From Elmis aenea (lineage: Eukaryota > Arthropoda > Insecta > Coleoptera > Elmidae), in assembly GCA_947652605.1 (NCBI GenBank), contig OX393577.1, forward strand, positions 55,204,108-55,268,107: a stretch of DNA of 64,000 nucleotides. The letters run 5' to 3'. Below, piece after piece: positions 35,309 to 45,983 of this stretch. Both the position numbers and the translations under genes were made by a program. Position 1 is the first letter of the stretch, and each line of letters begins with the position of its first letter. The notes beneath the pieces are model-generated. The model was not told the DNA's origin and did not search any database. It saw nothing but the letters and a program-made list of their open reading frames with translations.

Positions 35309-36805
35309 TGATTTTTCACCAGTGTGTGTTTTCATATGAACATATAAATTACTACTTTGATTAAAACATTTCTGACAAACATCACATTTATATGGTTTTT
35401 CACCAGTGTGTGTTCTCGTATGAAAAAGTAAACTATTACTGTGGCTAAAAGATTTCTGACACACGTCACATTTATATGATTTTTCACCAGTGTGTGTTCT
35501 CATATGAACCCGTAAACTGTTACTGTGGTTAAAATATTTTTGACAAACATCACATTTATATGGTTTTTCACCAGTGTGTGTTCTCGTATGAAAAAGTAAA
35601 CTATTACTGTGGCTAAAAGATTTCTGACACACGTCACATTTATATGATTTTTCACCAGTGTGTGTTCTCATATGAACCCGTAAACTGTTACTGTGGTTAA
35701 AAGATTTTTGACAAACATCACATTCATGTGATTTTTCACCAGTGTGTGTTCTCATATGAACCCGTAAACTGTCATTGCGGCTAAAAGATTTCTGACAAAC
35801 ATCACATTTATATGATTTTACACCAGTGTGTGTTCTCATATGACCATTTAAATGACCACGTTGATTAAAACATTTCTGACAAACATCACATTTATATGGT
35901 TTTACACCAGTGTGTGTTCTCATATGAAGATTTAAATTATCACGTTGATTAAAAGATTTCTGACAAACATCACATTTATGTGATTTTTCACTAGTGTGTG
36001 TTCTCATATGAACATTTAAATTACCACTTTGTTTAAAATATTTCTGACAAACATTACATTTATACGATTTTTCACCAGTGTGTATTCTCATATGAACATT
36101 TAAATGACAACTTTGCTTAAAATATTTCCGACAAACATCACATTTATAGGTTTTTTTACCAGTGTGAGTTTTCATATGAGTATTTAGGTTTGACTTAAAG
36201 TTCAAATGTTTACCACAAATTGTACAAGTATATATTTTATCCATATTTTTGTTTCTCTTCATTCTCAGCTTCCTGCTCAAATCTTTAACTTCATGAAGAT
36301 GTTTATTGTCACTTTTTGTCTCTATAATTTCACTTGTTTGTGTCAAACCCAAATTGCATGCTCCTGTACCTGAAGTTGATACATTTGACACGATATTGAG
36401 GTCATTAATATCATTTATAATTACTATTCCGTGTTCTAGTATAGAATCGAATTTAGTCAGGTATTCTCTTTCTGCACTTTCATCAATCATATCTGTTGTT
36501 TTATTATCTCTGTCCTCATTGTTATCAACATCCGTATTAAATGTATTTGAAAAGTTCTGTAGATAGCCATTAGATGCTAACGGTTCTTCTTCTATTTCTA
36601 TTTTATTAATCTCATCTACACTTTTCAGTTCTGTTTTTAAAAATTCTTCTTTTAGTTGAAAAATGTTCCTACTGGAATGTGCATTAATTTTTAAATTGCA
36701 TTCTCTTAGCTCCGACTTCATTGTGTTCTGTTTTATTTCACACACTTTTTGTTGTATTGGTCCTTCATATTTATAACAAATTGTAGAATTCCAATTTGGC
36801 TCCAT
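34310..36805 (-). CDS. C2H2 zinc-finger protein, 23 tandem fingers
   Basis: A single-exon frame of 831 residues. Residues 1-191 are acidic and low in recognisable structure, with no ZAD, BTB or KRAB domain. From residue 192 there are 23 C2H2 fingers at a strict 28-residue period with classic TGEK linkers. The first is YTCTICGKHLNFKSNLNTH and the last ends HMKTHP at the stop. Every finger keeps both cysteines and both histidines. Such proteins bind DNA in the nucleus and often regulate transcription or silence transposons; the target is unknown. Fingers 12-23 are three copies of a four-finger block (336 bp), and fingers 8-11 contain a two-finger duplication. The C-terminus looks truncated, because finger remnants continue past the stop. 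The ATG at 36805 (GAAATGG context) is the first in frame. No family name can be given. Confidence 0.9.
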   Translation of the reverse strand: MEPNWNSTICYKYEGPIQQKVCEIKQNTMKSELRECNLKINAHSSRNIFQLKEEFLKTELKSVDEINKIEIEEEPLASNGYLQNFSNTFNTDVDNNEDRDNKTTDMIDESAEREYLTKFDSILEHGIVIINDINDLNIVSNVSTSGTGACNLGLTQTSEIIETKSDNKHLHEVKDLSRKLRMKRNKNMDKIYTCTICGKHLNFKSNLNTHMKTHTGKKTYKCDVCRKYFKQSCHLNVHMRIHTGEKSYKCNVCQKYFKQSGNLNVHMRTHTSEKSHKCDVCQKSFNQRDNLNLHMRTHTGVKPYKCDVCQKCFNQRGHLNGHMRTHTGVKSYKCDVCQKSFSRNDSLRVHMRTHTGEKSHECDVCQKSFNHSNSLRVHMRTHTGEKSYKCDVCQKSFSHSNSLLFHTRTHTGEKPYKCDVCQKYFNHSNSLRVHMRTHTGEKSYKCDVCQKSFSHSNSLLFHTRTHTGEKPYKCDVCQKCFNQSSNLYVHMKTHTGEKSYKCDVCQKSFSRNDSLRVHMRTHTGEKSHKCDICQKSFNHRNSLRVHTRTHTGEKSYKCDVCQKSFNHSNSLRVHTRTHTGENPYKCDVCQKCFKHGSNLNVHMKTHTGEKSYKCDVCQKSFSRNDSLRVHMRTHTGEKSHKCDICQKSFNHRNSLRVHTRTHTGEKSYKCDICQKSFNHSNSLRVHTRTHTGENPYKCDVCQKCFKHGSNLNVHMKTHTGEKSYKCDVCQKSFSRNDSLRVHMRTHTGEKSHKCDICQKSFNHRNSLRVHTRTHTGEKSYKCDVCQKSFNHSNSLRVHTRTHTGEKPYKCDVCQKCFKQGSNLNVHMKTHP

Positions 36806-37043
36806 TTCTTCACTAACACAAAAATTATTTTGTCTCGTTAAAAATAACGTTTATACGTTAAACAATTCGTCGTTTTCTTACTAATATTAGCCAAAATACT
36901 AGAAATATTGATGGTTAGGTTTCGTCACAGGAAAAGCGGGAAGTAATGTCGTTCACTCGCAGGTAAATGGTTTGCATGAACTACGGCGATTGATATTAAC
37001 TAAAAATTATGGGATCCATTTCTTATTATTTTTGTTTTAAAAG
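36806..37043 (-). other. Upstream region of the zinc-finger gene
   Basis: Only about 240 bp separate the ATG from the hAT derivative at 37052. No TATA box or clear promoter element was recognised; promoter activity here is inferred from position. Confidence 0.4.
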
Positions 37044-37118
37044 CCTTTAACTAGGTTGCCGACTGTTGAGTACAAGAAAAGAGAACATTTTTTTCAATAA
37101 ATTTATTTTCTTTATAAA

Positions 37119-37256
37119 CTTATTCGTATACACGTTTTTTACAATAATTATATAAGATTGGTAACTTAAAAACAAATTCTAATTGCACTTATTCGTATAC
37201 ACGTTTTTTACAATTGTAATATAAGATTGGTAACGTAAAAACAAATTCTAATTGCA
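37119..37256. repeat. 69-bp tandem duplication inside hAT derivative 2
   Basis: Two copies of a unit starting CTTATTCGTATACACG (37119 and 37188) are nearly identical. The differences are around ATAATTATATAAG versus ATTGTAATATAAG and a T/G change after GGTAAC. The unit matches a single-copy stretch near 31930-31950 of derivative 1 in reverse. Confidence 0.85.
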
Positions 37257-37292
37257 CATAAAAATTTAAAAATTAAATGTAGTCATTTTTTA

Positions 37293-37985
37293 TTAATCAT
37301 CCTCACTTTCGTCTTTTTTGTATTTATCCACACTACTAATTTTGTGTAGTATTTTATTATTTTCTTTTATTTCATTATAAAAATCAATACACGAAATGTT
37401 CTTATAATTACAAACTACCTTTAAAATTCCGCGTACAGTGGAAATTTTAAGTTTATTTCTTTCTTTAGTCCACTGTCCGCCGATCATGGAAAATATTCTC
37501 TCCACGTTCGCGTTTTGGCCAGATATTGCAAAAAAAAAATCACAGATTTTTAGTATTTCAGAATTAAACTTAAAAGTATTTGTTTTGAAGTATTCTACCC
37601 ATTTAAGGCAGGAAACAAGCTTTTTAAAAGGTTCATCATTGCGATTTTTTTCTAAAAATACTTTTAAGTTACAAAACTGGTCAAAACATTTTGTGTCATC
37701 CACAACAATATTTTTAGCTGCAAGAAATATTATATACTTTTCAATTTCTTTCCATGTTGGAATATGTTCTAATTTCATCCAACTAAAACCATTGAAAGTT
37801 GATAGCTGATTACTCCATAATTTTAAATATTTGTATGATTTTTTTATAACAATCCATACAGTTTAAAACGAATTTTTCTTTTTCTTTTTGCAGACCATTT
37901 TCCGCAATTTCGAACAAAATAGATTTTACTTTTATTGGTAGAAACGGTTCTTCACACCTTTGATTTAATATATTAGCTATCTTTT
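37293..37985 (-). pseudogene. hAT transposase C-terminal region with dimerisation domain
   Basis: An intact 161-codon stretch (37293-37778) ends with the hAT dimerisation signature: ICDFFFAISGQNANVERIFS, followed by MIGGQWTKERNKL. This corresponds to the conserved SxxxERxFS...R..L block at the end of hAT transposases. Upstream coding (for example NQRCEEPFLPIKVKSILFEI near 37900-37980) is in another frame, so a frameshift near 37850 breaks it. The catalytic residues and zinc-finger start are absent. It is a dead remnant of an autonomous hAT. The uninterrupted C-terminal stretch is notable but not proof of use. Confidence 0.85.
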
Positions 37986-38132
37986 GTGCATTATTAAATA
38001 ACTATTAATTAGCAAAATTTAAAAAAGACGACATTTATATAAATAATAAAAAAAGAAAGAGAACAAAAATATTCTCTTAAAAAACAGAACATGTTCTCTT
38101 TAAAAGAGACCTATTGGCAACCTTACTTTAAC

Positions 38133-39380
38133 ATAAATGGAAAAAAATCATATACCGGGTGTCACACGTTCATGGTACACCCCCTTTTTTTTCTTTAGTT
38201 TTGATTTTAAATAAATGAAATTTTAGACATTATGATATATGCAAAAAACCGGGCTTTTTGAGCCGTTGCACACATTTGTTTCACTTCCGGTTTCGCCGGA
38301 AATGACCCTAACTATGTTATTTTAAATAGAACACCCTGTATATTTTTACATTTTTGGGAAGAGGAAGTGATTTTTGATACAACTGCACTATTTTCGTTAA
38401 TTTTTATAACCTCAAAAATTTTTTAAAACAAAATTTAGTTTTTTATTAAGGGTGCCGTGACCTGCACAAATTGATTTTTATTATGTCAACAATTGTCCAA
38501 AAACCGTTTTTGTAAATTTTAAATGACATTTAGGTTACTTTAATCGGCTTTGAAGGTTGAGGAATCGGTTTTTTGACAAAAAGTCAATTTTTTTAAATGG
38601 AACCATGCTGGTACTAGCGGTTATTTAAATGGATCATCTTCTAACGAATCCATCGATACCAATAACTTGTATTTTTATTAAAAATCTACTTCAAAAATTT
38701 CAAATTATTGTGAAAATTTATTAAGAGATCCTCTTAATAGCAGTAATCTAATTATGTAAAAATGATACCAAAATTTTTAGACTCTAATTAAATGACTATA
38801 GTAGTTAAACATAAAACAACGATCATTTGTTTTGTTGTAGTTATGCACAGTGTACTGCGATTAACAGGATCTCTTAATAAATTTTCACAATAATTTGAAA
38901 TTTTTGAAGAAAGACAATTATTTACCATGCCGATTAGGAATATTTCAAAATAAAATATTTGTTTTTGCCATTTTTAACAATTGTTTCAAAAAGTGGTAAG
39001 TGTTGTACATTGTCGAATTCAGAATAAAATGCTCTACAAATTGGCGTTAAAATTAGATATGGCGTCGATAAGAAAAAAATTACCTGATGATGGCTAGATA
39101 ATTGGGGATTTTGATTCCATGCAAAAAGTGGCCATGACAAAAAATTTACAGAAGTGAAATTCGACATCAAATGAAAAAGTTGCGGGCAAAAAACAAAAAT
39201 CCACTTTTTTACTTTTTCCTCTATATCTCAAAATCTAAAAAAAGCTAGATAAGTTCTGCTTGCGTCAAATTATTAAGCACCTGAATAAGAATATACAACT
39301 TTGCCCTAATTTAACCGAAGTCGTAACTCTTACCGTTTACGAGATCCCCATATTGGCACTCGAAAAACGAGAATCCTGTA
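38133..39380. other. Transposon-derived DNA, no gene
   Basis: It contains a TACCGGGTGTCAC block (about 38153), an ACACCCTGTATA block (about 38330), the repeat shared in reverse with 20850-20990, and a GAATCCTGTA end (about 39371). That end abuts the next fold-back element directly. Boundaries of the individual units were not resolved. Confidence 0.5.
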
Positions 39381-40025
39381 TACAGGGTGCCCATTTTTCT
39401 AACCTGTTGTATGGGTAACTCCGTTAATATTGGAGATACAGAAACGTTTAAATTAGCAAATTTGTGCAGAATTTAAAGGGAATTCTGATGCCATTTTCAA
39501 ATTTGACCTACGTCATCAACTTTTTGAAATATTTTGAAAAAACTGAAAAAGGTCGATTTTTTCAAACTTGAATAATTCCGTAACCATATGAGTTAGAACA
39601 AAAATAAAAATTGGCTTTTGTAGATATGTTTACGTAGATTTTAAATATGTTAACGAAATTTTTATAGCACTCTCGATTTCCGAGTTATAGCACAAACTTG
39701 CATTTTTTTAAATGGAAGTCATAGTTGGCTGTGGTCTTATAAAAAAGGTTATTTTTTTCTCGTTTCAATGATATAAGGTTTGTTATGCTTTACTCTTGTA
39801 GTTTTTCTTTAAATAAGCAAAAATCATTTTACATGTTCACAGCCTACTAATAGATAAGAGTTATCCCGTGTTGATATTCTTTTTTTTCGACGTGACATTT
39901 AAGAGTTGTCTCTTATTGTTAGTGTAGCAGTTATTAGCCAGTTACAAATTTTAAAAACAAAACCTCAGAGTTTGTCAAATATAATTTATTGTTTGTTTTA
40001 CGTATAAATCTCTCTCTCGTGTTGA

Positions 40026-40268
40026 TCAAAATTTTTGATAGAGTTTATTGTAAATTTTAAAAACAATGTTTTCTAATGAAGAAATATTATCAGGCTTTTT
40101 GGTATACCCGTATTTTTTTAAATTGATTTCTAATAACGAAAATAATTTCTTTCTTGGTTGGCTCCTTTCCATAAATCTTTGCAAATACATTTCACTTGAA
40201 TTTCTACTATTTCTATTACAAGCGTAGTAATAGAGAAGCATGTGGTTTTTTTCTTCATTAGAACACAT
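40026..40268 (-). CDS. Transposon-encoded helix-turn-helix ORF (DUF4817-like)
   Basis: An uninterrupted 80-codon frame starts MCSNEEKNHMLLYYYACNRN, continues SRNSSEMYLQRFMERSQPRK and ends IYNKLYQKF. The pattern E...MLL.Y..C..N...A...Y..RF..R..P....F..L...L...G is that of the short N-terminal helix-turn-helix found in many insect transposon ORFs (DUF4817-like), presumed to bind element ends. No transposase catalytic domain follows. It lies in the centre of the palindrome 39383-41671. Whether it is translated is unknown. Confidence 0.55.
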   Translation of the reverse strand: MCSNEEKNHMLLYYYACNRNSRNSSEMYLQRFMERSQPRKKLFSLLEINLKKYGYTKKPDNISSLENIVFKIYNKLYQKF

Positions 40269-40489
40269 TGTTTTTAAAATTTACAATAAACTCAATCAAA
40301 AATTTTGATCAACACGAGAGAGAGATTTATACGTAACACAAACAATAAATTATATTTGACAAACTCTGAGGTTTTGTTTTTAAAATTTGTAACTAGCTAA
40401 TAACTGCTACACTAACAATAAGAGACAACTCTTAAATGTCACGTCGAAAAAAAAGAATATCAACACGGGATAACTCCCATCTATTAGTA

Positions 40490-41201
40490 CAACGGTGGGC
40501 AACCTCCGGCCCGCGGGCCAACTCCGGCCCGCGTAAAGTTCTAATCCGGCCCGCGAGATCTTTAGAAGAAATAATAAATAAATATTTTCAAAAACAAAAA
40601 TTTTAAAGAAAAGGATAGGTTAGTACCTAACATAAGGAAAAAGGAGACATCTACAGTTTCATTTTCGATATAATTCGTCTTATTTAAATTAAACACACAT
40701 CTTTGTTCATAATTTAGTACTAACGTCGTAACATAGAAAGTCGTAACGCAGAAACTTCGGATATGTTCAATAATCGTTTAACGTCGGAAATGTTCGACAA
40801 TTCGTTTTTCGTTTGTGGAATCCCCCGTGTAGTCACGTAGTGTCGTAGTAAATGAATAGTCGCATAGTTTTAAAGTGAAATATTTAATTAAAATTAATAT
40901 TTATTTATTAAAGGTAATAAAAAAAATCTTGTATAAATTAAATTTTAAATAAGAAAAATAATTATAAATATTTATTTTAGTTCTGAAAGCAAAATGGCAT
41001 CGAACAGTAAAAAACGAAAAGTTGATTTGGAAAACAGAGTTTTTTAAGATAAATGGACGTCGCAATATTTTTTTATTATTTATTTTTATATTTTCAGAAA
41101 AAAATTCAAGTAACAAAAATGTGTCCATTAACTACTAAGGCCCGCGGGCGAAACGTAAATCTTATTCTGGCCCCTGTTATACAAAAGGTTGCCCACCCCT
41201 G
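40490..41201 (+). mobile_element. hAT-type element nested in the fold-back
   Basis: A 712-bp element with ends CAACGGTGGGCAACCTCCGG and AGGTTGCCCACCCCTG (the left CAACGG is a mutated CAGGGG). It has a perfect 8-bp duplication TATTAGTA at 40482-40489 and 41202-41209. Sub-terminal CCGGCCCGCG words are local G+C peaks. It carries only the first residues of a transposase. Confidence 0.9.
40994..41080 (+). pseudogene. N-terminal stub of a hAT transposase
   Basis: ATG at 40994 opens MASNSKKRKVDLENRVF, then a stop, then DKWTSQYFFI in the same frame. A KKRKVD...F..KWT..YFF start is the typical N-terminus of hAT transposases related to vertebrate EPM2AIP1/GTF2IRD2-type proteins. Everything after it is deleted. 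Confidence 0.65.
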
Positions 41202-42406
41202 TATTAGTAGGCTGTGAACATGTAAAATGATTTTTGCTTATTTAAAGAAAAACTTCAAGAGTAAAGCATAACAAACCTTATATCATTGAAACGAGAAAAA
41301 AATAACCTTTTTAATAAGACCACAGCCAACTATGACTTCCATTAAAAAAAATGCAAGTTTGTGCTATAACTCGGAAATCAAGAGTGCTATGAAAATTTCG
41401 TTAACATATTTTAAATCTACGTAAACATATCTACAAAAGCCAATTTTTATTTTTGTTCTAACTCATATGGTTACGGAATTATTCAAGTTTGAAAAAATCG
41501 ACCTTTTTCAGTTTTTTCAAAATATTTCAAAAAGTTGATGACGTAGGTCAAATTTGAAAATGGCATCAGAATTCCCTTTAAATTCTGCACAAATTTGCTA
41601 ATTCAAACGTTTCTATATCTCTAATATTAACGGAGTTACCCATACAACAGGTTAGAAAAATGGGCACCCTGTATATCATGATATAAATATTATGAGGATG
41701 TTGGATATAAAAAGATAAAGTCAGCGAGATTGTTTTAGTTAGTAGTTAGATATAAATTATAAGCTCTGTTAATATTGAACGTTGCATGTGTCTTCTGAAA
41801 CAATAATTTTGGAATTTTTAACATTCCATACACTTTCACGAAACTGTAACACGCAAGATATTAGGCGTTAAAAAGTATTAAAAAGTGAAAATATCACAAA
41901 AGCCACATTAGTTAATCTATCGATAATGTGCGAAGGTATTTAATCTGAATGCTGTTTTCTTAATTGATTTTGCCATAAATAACATAATACGTGCTAAGCT
42001 TTATTAAACCAGCATTCGATAGTTGGTGGCAGGCACCAACTCCGAAAATAAGAAGCAATTAGGCAAATTCTACCGAATATATGCAAACCAAAAAGGAAGA
42101 AGTGCAACCCTATATACATATGACGATATTAACGAAATGCCGTTAAACAATATTTTTACGACGAAGCACATGTATTGTCTCTACAAATTGTATATTTTAA
42201 TAGTAAAACAAAAATAATTAACTTTTTTTTTACTAACAAATGCATTGGGCTATATTTTTTTGCAATACTATTGTTTTTTTTCTTGCTTGTAAGCCAGTGA
42301 GAAACCCGACCGAGACTTAATTGTGCTATTAGAAAGCTTTTTGGGACGATTCATGCCCTGCTGGAACCTATAAATATGTGTTAATTGTACACATTATCGA
42401 CTAAAG

Positions 42407-42641
42407 CAGCGGTTCTCAACCTGTGGGGCGCGTCCCCTAAGGGAGGCGCCAAATATATAAAGGGGGCGCAAAGAAAATTATTTATTGAAACAACAAGTCA
42501 CTATTGTGAAGCGGGACAGATTTAAAAACAATTGGAGAATCTTTTTTCTGTCACCACTGCTTAAAAGTATTTGAAGGTTGGCCCAATAAAAATTAATATA
42601 AAAAAATAGGGACGCAAATTCAAAAAAATTGAGAAACGCCG
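42407..42641. mobile_element. hAT-type MITE, family D, complete copy
   Basis: A 235-bp element beginning CAGCGGTTCTCAACCTGTGG and ending TTGAGAAACGCCG. The 8-bp flanks GACTAAAG (42399-42406) and GACTACAG (42642-42649) agree at seven positions. Related to the truncated copy at 10525. Non-coding. Confidence 0.8.
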
Positions 42642-42689
42642 GACTACAGTATTGTTTTTTTTTATAAGAATATGTGTTAGGACTACTTA

Positions 42690-42965
42690 AACTATCTTTC
42701 TTCATCCACTTCCTTCTTCTTTTGAACCCTCATTGTTTTTTAATCTTTCTCAACGCAATTCATCCACTTCTTTTTCGGCCTGTTGATGTCGTCTATTTGC
42801 TTGTTTAATATTTTCTCCGGCACTATTTTTTTATCCACGCGCCACACATGGCTTAACTATCTGATTCTTCTTGATTTTACTACTGCCACTAGATTTGGCT
42901 CTTTATATAATTCATACATTTCTTGACTGATTACGCTTTTCCACTCACCCTCTAAGTTTTGTACG
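42690..42965 (-). pseudogene. LINE reverse transcriptase C-terminal fossil
   Basis: Minus-strand translation gives GEWKSVISQEMYELYKEPNL, then VAVVKSRRIR, a stop, then LSHVWRVDKKIVPEKILNKQ and RPKKKWMNCVEKD. This is the conserved tail of a LINE polymerase (ELYKEPD...R.RWLGHV.R.....PK......RGRPRK.W.D.VE). Stops and substitutions show it is dead. Confidence 0.75.
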
Positions 42966-44580
42966 ATAACTATAACATTTTGGCTAAATATCAAAAGCTT
43001 TACTATAGCATAGATGTGCATCTACCTATTAATATCTCTCATACATTAAATATTCGATGGATCGAGAAGTGTTTCTTTTAACGCCTTGCACGTTAACACA
43101 AACTAAATATATGGTTCCCTGACTTTAGTACCTACTTCGAAGTTAGTTAACTACATGATTTCAGGCTAGTTTATGGTTTATGATACAGCAATTAATAAAA
43201 GGTGGTCAAAAATGTGTGACGATAATGCAACATTGACTAGTTGCTGTTAGAAAAGGGAGATAACTTTAAAAAAAGGTATGTAGAAACATATAGGTACTCT
43301 AATTGTACTGTGTGAAGCAGCATAGGCATCTCGTTTATTATAGGAGCTAAAGCATAGATTTAAATTTGGTAAAGTTGTTAAATATTGTACCTATTAATTA
43401 ATTATATTTAAACAGATTTTAGAAATCGGTAAGCTTACTTTAATGTTCGGTTAACTTTTTCGGGATAAGTGTTTCAAGTTACTCCTACATTTGTAACGTT
43501 TCCATTACGAATTTGAAAATTTTAAATAAAAATTGGTTAGAATCTATTTAATTAATTTTTCTTAAAATTTTAAAAATGGAATTAACGCGAAAGTATTTTT
43601 GGATGACGATTTAATACGATTTAAAAAAAGTTTAAGTGCTTAGAAAGGTAAGGAAAGTTTAGATTTAGCTTTTAGTGAACAAGCGCCTTTCTTGTCTGCA
43701 ACTGACCGCTGGTATAAAAAATTTTAACTCGGAAAAAATCTATTCAGCATCAAAAAGGATGCTGTTACTAAACAAATTTGCTACGATTCAAAAGATAATT
43801 GATATGTGGTAATAAAACATTAACTTTAGATTGGATCCTCAGCTATTAGAAAAATCCTCAACGATCACCTTCATTAAAAATATATATATACATGTCAATC
43901 GTCTTATACCGCATCAGCTCTGTGGCCTTTAAGAACCAGAACGTGTATAACTTTGTACTTTGTCATAAAACTTAAAAACAGCGGATATCTAATCAACAAA
44001 ACCTGCATTCCTTTTTTTGATGTAGCTACTCGTTAAGATAATCGTGTGAATTGACGAGGTTGAACCAACTCCAATAATGAACAAAAGCAGCGCGAAATGA
44101 AAGACGTAATATAAGAGTTTTTTTTTTTTAAATTACCTGGTCAATTCATGAAATAAAATGTACGGAAGACAATCACAGCGAAATGGTGCACAAAAAAATG
44201 TTTGCTGGAAGTAATCTCTAGTTGCAAATAATGATTCAAAAAATGATATGAAGTTGCAAATTTTGTTTTTACGGCCTTCTAGTTTTTTAAATTCTTAATA
44301 AATTCAACTTGACCCTCATCGAATCACATCGTTAGTATCACTTCGTTGGCCGCATAATAAGTTAATAAAGAATACGCTATATTTTTATTTAAAAAAATAG
44401 AAAAAAGGTGACGGACTACAAAACGTCAGGATTTTTCTGTAAAAGAAATATTAAGATGAGAGGAAAAGAAAAAAACGATAAGCTCTTCTGAGAAAGAGGT
44501 TGCTAATTTTTGAGAAATCTGCGAGATTTTTGTCAAACTTAGGCGTAATCCACTTGTTGGTAGCATTTTGTGTATTTTCC
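42966..44580. other. No recognised gene; CAGGGTG-family fragment near 43330-43400
   Basis: The stretch 'agctaaagcatagatttaaatttgg' split around 43349 resembles the internal arm of the element half copy at 63043-63530. The rest is A+T-rich without coding signal. Confidence 0.45.
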
Positions 44581-44589
44581 TTCTTCTTT

Positions 44590-44850
44590 TTCTCGCCTAG
44601 CCAAATTGGTAACGAGCACCTTTCTTCGGACCAGAACCTGCAGTTGGCGCATTCTATGGAACAGCCAAGCTAGGTCTAAATGACATTTTAACACAAGGGC
44701 ATCAAACCCATTGGAAAAAAGTAGCAGGACAAGCCCACTACAAGGCTATCCTGTCAAAGGTCTCAAAATAAAAGACAGAATAAGTACTCAGGAGAAGTAG
44801 AGCAGACATCAGAGCAGGTGAGGAAAAAGAAATTCCTCTTCACGTAATAT
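44590..44850 (+). pseudogene. Jockey/R1-type LINE ORF2 C-terminal (RNase H and zinc-knuckle) fossil
   Basis: Translation in the plus frame gives EPFFGPEPAVGAFYGTAKLG, then LNDILTQGHQTHWKKVAGQA, then later LHVICQCEGF. The HxxxCxC pattern near the end is the terminal CCHC-like motif that follows the RNase H domain in R1/Jockey-group LINEs. Stops interrupt it. The CEGF segment is the start of the tandem array that follows. Confidence 0.65.
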
Positions 44851-45509
44851 GCCAGTGTGAAGGATTCACACCCTATCAGTGTAGACCTGGAAAAAAACAA
44901 CCACGAAGAGTTAAGCAAACCACCCTTTAAAAAAATCCTGGAGTTTTTCAAAAACACAGGAGAAAGATATTCCTCTTCACGTAATATGCCAGTGTGAAGG
45001 ATTCACACCCTATCAGTGTAGACCTGGAAAAAAACAACCACGAAGAGTTAAGCAAACCACCCTTTAAAAAAATCCTGGAGTTTTTCAAAAACACAGGAGA
45101 AAGATATTCCTCTTCACGTAATATGCCAGTGTGAAGGATTCACACCCTATCAGTGTAGACCTGGAAAAAAACAACCACGAAGAGTTAAGCAAACCACCCT
45201 TTAAAAAAATCCTGGAGTTTTTCAAAAACACAGGAGAAAGATATTCCTCTTCACGTAATATGCCAGTGTGAAGGATTCACACCCTATCAGTGTAGACCTG
45301 GAAAAAAACAACCACGAAGAGTTAAGCAAACCGCCCTTTAAAAAAATCCTGGAGTTTTTCAAAAACACAGGAGAAAGATATTCCTCTTCACGTAATATGC
45401 CAGTGTGAAGGATTCACACCCTATCAGTGTAGACCTGGAAAAAAACAACCACGAAGAGTTAAGCAAACCACCCTTTAAAAAAATCCTGGAGTTTTTCAAA
45501 AACACAGGA
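44824..45509. repeat. 137-bp minisatellite, five copies
   Basis: Units begin ATTCCTCTTCACG at 44832, 44969, 45106, 45243 and 45380, an exact period of 137 bp. They are almost identical; one visible change is CCACCC to CCGCCC in the fourth copy. The unit is LINE coding sequence (reading HVICQCEGF). Because 137 is not a multiple of three, each successive unit is in a new frame, so it cannot be selected as protein repeats. Confidence 0.95.
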
Positions 45510-45737
45510 TTCCTTTAAGGGGCTATCATCAGAGGTTACAATAGACCAATAGGTCGCAGTACAGGAATCCGAAAGGGGAATAAAGAAAACGTCATCGGGA
45601 CCCGGTTTGACTTTACGAAAAATATGGTAGACCTAACCATAGATAGGCGATAGGCCTGTAGTTTATATTCATACATAATGTGTCTATACCCGGTGAAATC
45701 TGTTATTAAGATATATCATTATTAATTTAATTACATT

Positions 45738-45983
45738 CAGGGACGTCGTTACTCGCTAGCACAAGGCAACTTGGGCACCGCCTGAGGGCAGCACTTCGTA
45801 GGGGCGGTAAAATTATTAATTACCACAATTGAAAATAAAAATTGAAAGAATTGTGCGATATATTTTTTTTAAATAAAAAAGGTAATGAAAATATTTTGTT
45901 CGTTAGTTACTTTTGATGACAACACCGGAAAGGGCCGGTATTGAAAAAATTAACTAAGGGCGGCACATACCCTCACGTTCCTG
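45738..45983. mobile_element. 246-bp hAT-type MITE, family E
   Basis: It begins CAGGGACGTCGTTACTC and ends CCTCACGTTCCTG. The 8-bp target duplication ATTACATT is perfect (45730-45737 and 45984-45991). GGGGCGG and GGGCGGCAC words lie inside. Non-coding. Confidence 0.9.

Larger units (their letters stand above)
37052..38125 (-). mobile_element. hAT element, deletion derivative 2 (keeps C-terminal part)
   Basis: Same family as 31281-32011 but in reverse orientation. Ends are TAGGTTGCC (one base lost) and GGCAACCTTA. The flanks 37044-37051 CCTTTAAC and 38126-38132 CTTTAAC agree over seven bases, an aged 8-bp duplication. The GTTCTCTTTT sub-terminal block lies at the right edge. It carries the C-terminal portion of the transposase and a 69-bp internal tandem duplication. 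Confidence 0.88.
39383..41671. mobile_element. 2.3-kb fold-back transposon with CAGGGTG termini
   Basis: Left end CAGGGTGCCCATTTTTCTAA and right end TTAGAAAAATGGGCACCCTG are inverted repeats flanked by TA (39381-39382 and 41672-41673). The arms run about 680 bp inward with very high identity on each side. Each arm contains TTTTCGACGTGACATT, its GTGTTGATATTC neighbour and the CTCAGAGTTTGTC block. The right arm is interrupted by a hAT MITE at 40490-41201. Both arms end at the ATG of a small HTH ORF: 40266-40268 on the minus strand, and a decayed plus-strand version near 40064. The element is thus two inverted copies of one transposon's start meeting head to head. Confidence 0.88.

Noticed and set aside
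36306..36566. 86-codon plus-strand frame
   Set aside because: It is antisense to the N-terminal part of the zinc-finger gene.
44785..45509. CRISPR-like array
   Set aside because: The 137-bp units are contiguous direct repeats with no unique spacers, and derive from LINE coding sequence.
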